From Treponema sp. (GTDB lineage: Bacteria; Spirochaetota; Spirochaetia; Treponematales; Treponemataceae), in NCBI GenBank assembly GCA_021442965.1, contig JABUUX010000122.1, positions 1 to 8,827 of the forward strand: 8,827 nt of DNA. The letters are read 5' to 3'. Both the position numbers and the translations under genes were made by a program. Shown here piece after piece: positions 1 through 5,218 of this stretch. The notes below the pieces were generated by a model. The model saw nothing but the letters and a program-made list of their open reading frames with translations, did not search any database and had not been told where the DNA came from. Numbering within the stretch: position 1 is the stretch's first letter; each line of letters opens with the position of its first letter.

Positions 1-41
1 ACTTCGTTCACATTATATTATATTAAACTGATTGTATAAGA

Positions 42-464
42 CTATAGTTTTTTAAAACTGAACCAATAAACTACAGTTTTTGCAGTATTATTACAAGATA
101 ACAGTGTAGAATTTCCAGTATCCAGTTTTTCAACAGAAGAAATCATAGAGTCAATCAATGTAGAGTCAGACTCTATATTAAGACTGTTTGCAATAAATTT
201 TTTTGTATCTGATTTTGTAAGACCTGTCTTTGCATTTGTAGAATTAGAAGCAGCTTTTATTTTTGCAATCAGCACTAAATATTCCTCATATGACAAATCT
301 TTTGCAACCCCACTTACAATATTGTAATACGTAGTATAACTTATCTCACCGCAGTCTACATCAACATAAGGACTTTCCGGAACCTGACAACCGGAAAACA
401 CAAAACAAGACAGGATTGTAAGAATTCCTGCCAGAACCATTAAACGTTTTTTTAATACACTCAT
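42..464 (-). CDS. Small putative lipoprotein of unknown function
   Basis: Protein of 140 aa that I do not recognise. The N-terminus is a lipoprotein signal: basic MSVLKKR, hydrophobic residues 8-24, then FSGC with the lipidation cysteine at C26. Phe at -3 departs from the Leu of the classical lipobox but fits the relaxed spirochaete pattern. The predicted mature part is 115 aa, polar and rich in Ser, Thr, Lys and Asp, with no internal membrane segment. Two further cysteines, C38 and C124, could form a disulfide outside the cytoplasm. The C-terminus VVYWFSFKKL is aromatic. The start is supported by GGAGG 6 nt before the ATG (462-464). It is likely a membrane-anchored periplasmic or surface protein. 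The tpi terminator isolates it, and the upstream promoter carries a G8 tract, hinting at variable expression. Only 41 bases follow the stop, with no terminator visible. Confidence 0.8.
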   Translation of the reverse strand: MSVLKKRLMVLAGILTILSCFVFSGCQVPESPYVDVDCGEISYTTYYNIVSGVAKDLSYEEYLVLIAKIKAASNSTNAKTGLTKSDTKKFIANSLNIESDSTLIDSMISSVEKLDTGNSTLLSCNNTAKTVVYWFSFKKL

Positions 465-498
465 CTATTTCCTCCAAAATAAATTTTTACTATACATA

Positions 499-528
499 AA
501 TATACCCCCCCCATACAAATTTTGTCCA
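499..528 (-). promoter_or_regulatory. Putative lipoprotein promoter with a G8 tract in its spacer
   Basis: On the minus strand TGGACA (528-523, 5/6 match to TTGACA) is followed by an 18-nt spacer and TATATT (504-499, 5/6 match to TATAAT). The last eight spacer bases are G8, touching the -10. Transcription would start near 492, about 17-20 nt before the GGAGG at 471-475. A weaker alternative, TTGTAT (518-513) with TATAGT (494-489), would also hold the G8 in its spacer. Slippage of the tract would change promoter spacing. Confidence 0.55.
505..512. repeat. Homopolymeric C8/G8 tract
   Basis: Eight consecutive C on the plus strand (G8 on the transcribed side). It is the only C or G run of this length in an otherwise AT-rich window, and it lies upstream of the lipoprotein gene. 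Tracts like this are prone to slipped-strand length change. Confidence 0.9.
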
Positions 529-560
529 TAAGAGATTTCCCCTATGCTAAAAAAAATAAA

Positions 561-605
561 TAAAAAAAGCCACAAAGTCACAATTTTTTCTGTGACTTCG
601 TGGCT
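561..605 (-). terminator. Rho-independent terminator of tpi
   Basis: The 15-nt arms 591-605 and 568-582 pair fully in the minus RNA with one G-U wobble, around an 8-nt loop. A run of seven U (complement of A 562-568) and further U-rich sequence follow. There is no comparable U-tract on the plus side, so it acts on minus-strand transcripts. It separates tpi from the lipoprotein gene. Confidence 0.95.
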
Positions 606-653
606 GTAAAATACTTAATCTTCTAAAAAAGCAAACTGAAAACCAGCATTCAT

Positions 654-664
654 AAATTGCTAAC
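654..664. repeat. 11-bp direct repeat AAATTGCTAAC, distal copy
   Basis: Exact second copy of the word at 727-737. On the minus strand both read GTTAGCAATTT, each containing an in-frame-looking TAG. The pair could mark a small insertion or duplication at the 3' end of tpi. Confidence 0.6.
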
Positions 665-711
665 GGAACCATTCCTTTAGTTTAAAACTATCATAAAATG
701 TAGTTCCGCCT

Positions 712-733
712 GCAATTTGCTTTCGCAAATTGC
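712..733 (-). repeat. Perfect hairpin at the tpi stop codon
   Basis: GCAATTTGC (712-720) and GCAAATTGC (725-733) form a perfect 9-bp stem. On the minus RNA the loop reads GAAA, a GNRA-type tetraloop. The stem begins inside the TAG stop. No U-tract follows. It matches the post-pgk hairpin at 8 of 9 arm positions, and the one difference is compensated on the partner arm. Confidence 0.75.
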
Positions 734-737
734 TAAC
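727..737. repeat. 11-bp direct repeat AAATTGCTAAC, copy spanning the tpi stop
   Basis: AAATTGCTAAC here includes the tpi stop codon and recurs exactly at 654-664, 73 bp away. The intervening DNA carries the hairpin at 712-733 and a CGGAAC/GTTCCG inverted repeat (664-669 and 703-708). Confidence 0.6.
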
Positions 738-1482
738 ATTCACATATAGGAACAAAAGTTTCAGCTTTGAGTGATGCACCGCCAATAAGACCACCGTCAA
801 TATCAGGCTGAGCCAAAAGTTCAGGTGCATTAGAAGCCTTCATTGATCCGCCATACTGAATAATTACTTCGTCAGCAACTTTCTGATTGTAGAGCTTTGC
901 AATGTATCCGCGAATAAATTTATGAATAGCCTGAGCATCATCCGGAGTAGCAGTTTTACCAGTTCCAATAGCCCAAACAGGTTCATAGGCGATTGTTACA
1001 TTTTTCATCTGTTCTTCTGTAACACCGGCAAGTCCTGCAGAAAGCTGAAAAGCACAAACCTGTTCTGCTTCACCTGCTTCACGTTCAGAAAGAAGTTCAC
1101 CAATACAAAGGTCTACTTCAAGCCCTGAAGCAAGAGCCTTGCGAACCTTTTTATTGATAAGTTCATCAGATTCACCGATTTCGTGGCGGCGTTCTGAATG
1201 CCCAAGAATTACACACTGGCAGCCAATATCTTTAAGCATTGCACAAGAAACTTCACCTGTGTGAGCGCCATTATCTGTAGCCGCACAGTCCTGTGCTGCA
1301 AGAATAATGTTTGAACCTTTAACAACCTGTGCTACTGCATCAAGATATACAAAAGGAACACCAATCATGAATTTGTTAGTTTTGCCTTTAAGCTGGCTAA
1401 CCAAATCCTGTGCAAGTGCAACTGCTTCTGCTTTAGAAGTGTTCATTTTCCAGTTACCTGCAATATAATGTGTACGTGCCAT
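733..1482 (-). CDS. tpiA: Triosephosphate isomerase
   Basis: Complete 249-aa TIM-barrel enzyme of glycolysis/gluconeogenesis that interconverts dihydroxyacetone phosphate and glyceraldehyde 3-phosphate; a cytosolic homodimer in the family. Catalytic residues are all present: N10 and K12 in AGNWKMN, H95 in ILGHSERR, and E167 in AYEPVWAIGTG, whose end (about 168-178) is the mobile loop 6. The phosphate-binding loops YGGSMK (210-215) and GGLIGGASL (230-238) are intact. Length is typical. The segment CIGELLSERE (126-135) has Leu at 130, where Thr or Lys is more usual in my recollection; this is unlikely to matter. The ATG is preceded by AGGAG at a 6-nt spacing. The TAG stop overlaps by one base a hairpin at 712-733, and a strong terminator follows 127 nt downstream. 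It may be transcribed from its own leader promoter, by read-through from addA, or both. Confidence 0.98.
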   Translation of the reverse strand: MARTHYIAGNWKMNTSKAEAVALAQDLVSQLKGKTNKFMIGVPFVYLDAVAQVVKGSNIILAAQDCAATDNGAHTGEVSCAMLKDIGCQCVILGHSERRHEIGESDELINKKVRKALASGLEVDLCIGELLSEREAGEAEQVCAFQLSAGLAGVTEEQMKNVTIAYEPVWAIGTGKTATPDDAQAIHKFIRGYIAKLYNQKVADEVIIQYGGSMKASNAPELLAQPDIDGGLIGGASLKAETFVPICEC

Positions 1483-1502
1483 AAAAAACTCCTATATATA
1501 CT

Positions 1503-1537
1503 AAACCCCTTTAAGTAATAATTACCCAAAGGTGTTT
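1503..1537. repeat. Nested imperfect palindrome in the tpi leader
   Basis: The arms AAACCCCTTT (1503-1512) and AAAGGTGTTT (1528-1537) pair at 9 of 10 positions. They enclose a smaller inverted repeat GTAAT/ATTAC (1515-1519 and 1521-1525). In RNA this would be a hairpin about 20 nt before the tpi start region, just ahead of the AGGAG. No U-tract follows, so it is more likely a leader structure or protein-binding palindrome than a terminator. Confidence 0.5.
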
Positions 1538-1549
1538 GTCATTAAACTC

Positions 1550-1567
1550 GTATAAAAAAATTTATAC
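1550..1567. repeat. 7-bp AT-rich inverted repeat between addA and tpi
   Basis: GTATAAA (1550-1556) and TTTATAC (1561-1567) are perfect inverted copies around a 4-nt loop. The stem is too weak, and the following minus-strand sequence too poor in U, for a convincing addA terminator. It overlaps the candidate tpi -10 and could be an operator or chance. Confidence 0.4.
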
Positions 1568-1587
1568 TAAATCCTTAAAAAATTCAA
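1561..1587 (-). promoter_or_regulatory. Candidate tpi promoter
   Basis: On the minus strand, TTGAAT (1587-1582), a short 15-nt spacer and TATAAA (1566-1561) lie about 80 nt upstream of the tpi start. The -10 falls in one arm of the inverted repeat at 1550-1567. The spacing is suboptimal and the region is AT-rich, so this is tentative. Confidence 0.35.
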
Positions 1588-1617
1588 TTATTCCCTTTTT
1601 AGACTAAACACGACAGC

Positions 1618-4600
1618 CTAAGAAATGTGTGGCAATAGTTCATCTGAAGCAAAATCTGTTACGTTTACAGCCTGTCCATAACGAAGATAAAACAAATAAC
1701 ATTCCACTTCTGATTTTTCCACCCCATATAACTCTGCTGCAGCATCCTTATAACAAGTAAGCTGCGGATAGTAAATATCAGGATGAATTTCTTCGTCAGT
1801 TTTATAATCAACCACTACAACTTTCCCATCCTGTCTTTCATAACATAAGTCAATCGTACCATTTACTATACAATCATTCTGTCTTGCAATAAATGAATAT
1901 TCCGGATGTTTTTTTGATGACGTCTTCAATTCTTTTGCAAATACTGATTCTTCAAAAGCCTTACACATTTTCATACAAACTGAAATCATTTGTTCACATA
2001 AAGGATTCTTAAAATTTTCCTCTTCAGTTTTATTAAAATCCCAAAGATTTCGAAAAGCCCTTGCCGGAAGATTATGAAGAACATTTTCAGAATCCCTTAC
2101 ATAAGACTCCATAAAAGCATGTGCAAAAGTTCCAAAATGTGCTGAATTAAAATTCTTTTCCATAAGTTTTGGCATAAGGATTTTCAGTTCAGGAACCAGA
2201 GAATCCCCCAAGTTTATTGCACTCCCCGCATCTTCAATTTTCTTTTCCAAAGTGCTGGGGGCAACAACAGGATTAGGTTCTATTTGAGAATCAAGAGTAA
2301 TAATTTCTACATCATCAAAAATATTTTTATTTTTGTTAATAAAATCATGTTTAACAGACAGTATTGCAGGACGTACATCTTTTCTGCCATTCTTTATAGT
2401 ATTTCGGTCCACCGGCATAATCGACATATAATCAAAAGGAGCTCCATCTTTCATAGTAAACTCACCTAATGAATATGCAGGATTTTTTTCCATCTCTGGA
2501 TAATACGCCTTAAGAAGTTTCATCATAATACTGTTTACATTATTGTAAGCATCAATTATTACCCATGCTTCTTTTTCTGCACGGGTTAGAGCAACATAAA
2601 CTAAGCGGCGGAATTCAGCCTTTGCCTTTTCTGTCTCTACGGAACTTGAATCGCCAAACGGAGTTTCCACTGTAACTTGTTCGTCTTTTTCAGAATAATC
2701 TCCCTTTCCATCTTTTGAGACCCCCATAATAAAGACATATTTAAACTGAAGCCCTTTACTCTTATGAATAGTCATTACTTCAACTGCATTTCCAATTTCT
2801 TTAGGATAAGAAATTTCTTTTACATCCAGATCACTGTCTGTATATTCAGACTGCAAAGCTTCCATTTGGTCAATAAAATACGATAGAGAAACTCCGTCGG
2901 TGTCACATTTACGCGCCAGTTCAAAAAGAAGATCATAGTTTTCAGATTCCACGTAAAAAGATTTATGCCACAACGTTTCATAACGGTAACCATACTGATA
3001 CCAAAGATTTGAAATTGTTTCTGCCAAAAGATTTCCGGTTGCTTCTTTCTTTATTTTTTCAAACAAATCCAGAGCTTTCATAAATAACTCAAATTTATCT
3101 ACAGAAAGATATTGCCGGATAATTTCAATAATTTGGTCCTGTCTTTTTCCTAATTCAAAATCATTACTAAAAATAATTTCTACATCATTAACAGAAAGAC
3201 CTGCAAAAGGAGAACATAAAAAAGAAGCCAGCGACTTTCTGTCCGAAGGATAAACACAAAGTCTTAATAAATTATAAATATCATTTACCGGAGCACTGCC
3301 AAAAATATCTGTCTGAGCATCAAGATTATATGGAATATCAAAATATGAAAGATATTTTACAAGAGTTTTCCTCATCCCTCTGGATCTATCCAATATAGCA
3401 AAATCTGAATAAGAAAGATTTCCGTCAGACTCTTTTATACGATTTGCAATTTCATTTGCAACATAAAAACACTGCTGGTCTACATTCGATATAAATGCAT
3501 TTTTAAGTGCATCTTCAAAAGTTGAAGCCTTTCCTAGCTTTTCCAGTTCTCTTTGATACGGACTTACTATTTTTGCAATTTCTTCACAATCTGGAGGAAA
3601 CTCATTATCATACACGCAAAAATGAACTGGTGAATTTTTAAAAGTTTTTTCTGACCTTTCCAGAACTTCCATATTTCTTTTTGAAATCTGGTTACCTGTA
3701 AAAGTTGCTTCGAATGTTTTTTCCTGTTCTACAGTTTCAGGGAAGACAGCTTCCGGAAAATCTTTTACTCTTTCACCTAAATTATTAAATCCTCCAAAAA
3801 TCTGATTAAAAGAATCTAAAAGGTATTCCGTAGAACGATAATTAAACACCATATTTACAGGCTCAGTATTTAAGTCTTCTCCTAATTGTTTAAAAACAGA
3901 AACATCGGCACCACGAAATTTATATATTGACTGCTTGTCATCGCCTACAAAGAAAAGTTTATCAGGCATAAGATTTTCTCTTCCCCTCAAAATCTCTTCA
4001 GGTTTTAAGCCGGGTTTTCCTGAAAGCAGAAAAAGCAGATTACGGTTTTTGCTGTTATTATCCTGAAACTCATCAATCATTATTCTGTCATAGGCATTCT
4101 GTTCTTGAGTTCTCAAATCTTCCTGTTCCATAAGAGCTTTCAATGCCATTTCTGAAATATCAGAAAAAGAAAGCGAACCTGAAGAACGCTTTTCTTTATT
4201 TACTTCCTTCATAAAAGCATCCAAAAATTTACTGTACGAAAGAAAAGAATCAAAATCACGCAAATATGCTGCACTCATCAACATTACAGGAACTGATGCA
4301 TTAGGATTGTCCTGTCCTCTAAATTGCTGGACAATAAATTTCAAATCCTCATCATTACCTTTTAAATACTGTGTTGAAAGTTTAAAGTTTCCTAAATTAT
4401 CAGCAATCTCTGAGTACAAACTGGAATTATAAGAAGAAAAATCATCCGGAAGAATTTTTATATACTCCTCCAGATTGTCTATTTTTAACTTATTTTCTTC
4501 CATAGTTCTGGAATAACCAAATGACAAATCATAAGTTTTATTAAACTCATTAATCAGACTTAAAAGTTTTGGAATATTTTCATTCCACATTTTTATACAG

Positions 4601-5208
4601 CCTTCTTTTTTAAGTCTGCAAAGTTTTTCAAAATTATCCGGATCAGAAGCAAGGCTTGAGCGAAGCATTATTTCTTTTTGAATATCACAAGCTATTTCCT
4701 GAAGATTACCAAAATTCTTTTCATTCACTAAATAATGGACAACATCAGAATCCCTGTTCTTCATAACATATTCTAAAGCCAGATTTCCGTTTTCCATATC
4801 TCCTTGAGTAAAATCAGGTCTTATTCCGTAACGGCTGGCACACTGCTTTAAAACGGAAGCATTGTAAGAGTCCAGAGTCTGTATATGAACTTTAGCAAAG
4901 TCAGCAATTGCTTCCTGTGCACGTTTTTTTTCAACATCAGGTACCTCAGGATGATTTGCAAAAAATTCCAGAGTCTTATAAATTCTTTGGTACATTTCAC
5001 TGGCTGCTTTTTTTGTAAAAGTCAGAGTTAAAATTCTATCTGCTTTTATTCCAAAACTCATTACTAAATATGCAAAACGAGTAGCCAGTACCTGCGTTTT
5101 CCCAGACCCAGCCCCGGCGGCTACAATAACATTTCCAGGAGCAGTAAGTGCAAGCATTTGCTGTTCGTCAAGTTTTCTTTTTAAAAGATTAAGGTATTCA
5201 AGATTCAT
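1618..5208 (-). CDS. addA: AddA: ATP-dependent helicase-nuclease, UvrD-like motor subunit
   Basis: Protein of 1,196 aa, within the usual AddA length. It is a superfamily 1A 3'-5' DNA helicase fused to a PD-(D/E)XK nuclease, and would unwind and degrade double-strand ends with AddB. Helicase motifs in order: Q16-Q17; Walker A GAGSGKT 32-38; motif Ia TFTKKAASEM 63-72; Walker B IMIDEFQD 376-383 with D379-E380; motif III VGDDKQSIYKFRGAD 421-435; motif IV NYRST 456-460; motif V VMTIHKSKGLQF 811-822; motif VI RRLVYVALTRAE 867-878. Nuclease: HFGTFAHAFME 1024-1034 with H1030; NGTIDLC with D1120; VVVDYKTDEE with D1134 and K1136; YPQLTCY 1147-1153 with Q1149. All catalytic residues I can check are present. 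The ATG start is 8 bp after addB. After the TAG stop I see no strong terminator before tpi. RecB and PcrA are alternatives; RecB is disfavoured because the partner resembles AddB rather than RecC and no recD is present, and PcrA lacks a nuclease. Confidence 0.96.
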   Translation of the reverse strand: MNLEYLNLLKRKLDEQQMLALTAPGNVIVAAGAGSGKTQVLATRFAYLVMSFGIKADRILTLTFTKKAASEMYQRIYKTLEFFANHPEVPDVEKKRAQEAIADFAKVHIQTLDSYNASVLKQCASRYGIRPDFTQGDMENGNLALEYVMKNRDSDVVHYLVNEKNFGNLQEIACDIQKEIMLRSSLASDPDNFEKLCRLKKEGCIKMWNENIPKLLSLINEFNKTYDLSFGYSRTMEENKLKIDNLEEYIKILPDDFSSYNSSLYSEIADNLGNFKLSTQYLKGNDEDLKFIVQQFRGQDNPNASVPVMLMSAAYLRDFDSFLSYSKFLDAFMKEVNKEKRSSGSLSFSDISEMALKALMEQEDLRTQEQNAYDRIMIDEFQDNNSKNRNLLFLLSGKPGLKPEEILRGRENLMPDKLFFVGDDKQSIYKFRGADVSVFKQLGEDLNTEPVNMVFNYRSTEYLLDSFNQIFGGFNNLGERVKDFPEAVFPETVEQEKTFEATFTGNQISKRNMEVLERSEKTFKNSPVHFCVYDNEFPPDCEEIAKIVSPYQRELEKLGKASTFEDALKNAFISNVDQQCFYVANEIANRIKESDGNLSYSDFAILDRSRGMRKTLVKYLSYFDIPYNLDAQTDIFGSAPVNDIYNLLRLCVYPSDRKSLASFLCSPFAGLSVNDVEIIFSNDFELGKRQDQIIEIIRQYLSVDKFELFMKALDLFEKIKKEATGNLLAETISNLWYQYGYRYETLWHKSFYVESENYDLLFELARKCDTDGVSLSYFIDQMEALQSEYTDSDLDVKEISYPKEIGNAVEVMTIHKSKGLQFKYVFIMGVSKDGKGDYSEKDEQVTVETPFGDSSSVETEKAKAEFRRLVYVALTRAEKEAWVIIDAYNNVNSIMMKLLKAYYPEMEKNPAYSLGEFTMKDGAPFDYMSIMPVDRNTIKNGRKDVRPAILSVKHDFINKNKNIFDDVEIITLDSQIEPNPVVAPSTLEKKIEDAGSAINLGDSLVPELKILMPKLMEKNFNSAHFGTFAHAFMESYVRDSENVLHNLPARAFRNLWDFNKTEEENFKNPLCEQMISVCMKMCKAFEESVFAKELKTSSKKHPEYSFIARQNDCIVNGTIDLCYERQDGKVVVVDYKTDEEIHPDIYYPQLTCYKDAAAELYGVEKSEVECYLFYLRYGQAVNVTDFASDELLPHIS

Positions 5209-5214
5209 TTTTAT

Positions 5215-5218
5215 TCCT
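5215..5218 (-). promoter_or_regulatory. addA ribosome binding site overlapping the addB stop codon
   Basis: AGGA overlaps the addB TAG (reading TAGGA) and lies 6 nt before the addA ATG. This geometry suggests translational coupling of the two subunits. Confidence 0.65.

Larger units (their letters stand above)
615..734 (-). pseudogene. Possible broken short reading frame after tpi
   Basis: A minus frame offset from tpi reads SNLRKQIAGGTTFYDSFKLKEWFR, then TAG (660-662), then QFMNAGFQFAFLED and TAA (615-617). The composition looks protein-like rather than random. It is too short to assign and has no ribosome binding site. It may be a remnant of a longer gene or part of a dispersed repeat, or simply the translation of a structured 3' UTR. 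I do not recognise the product. Confidence 0.25.

Noticed and set aside
1..41. TATAAT-like words on the minus strand after the lipoprotein stop, as a promoter for a next gene
   Set aside because: No convincing -35 at standard spacing, and the sequence is simple TA-rich DNA at the window edge, so it cannot be told from chance.
922..1128. Plus-strand frame inside tpi
   Set aside because: Antisense shadow of a complete, well-conserved tpi. The same reasoning removes the plus-strand frames inside addA and addB (for example 2284-2469, 6122-6391 and 7810-8100).
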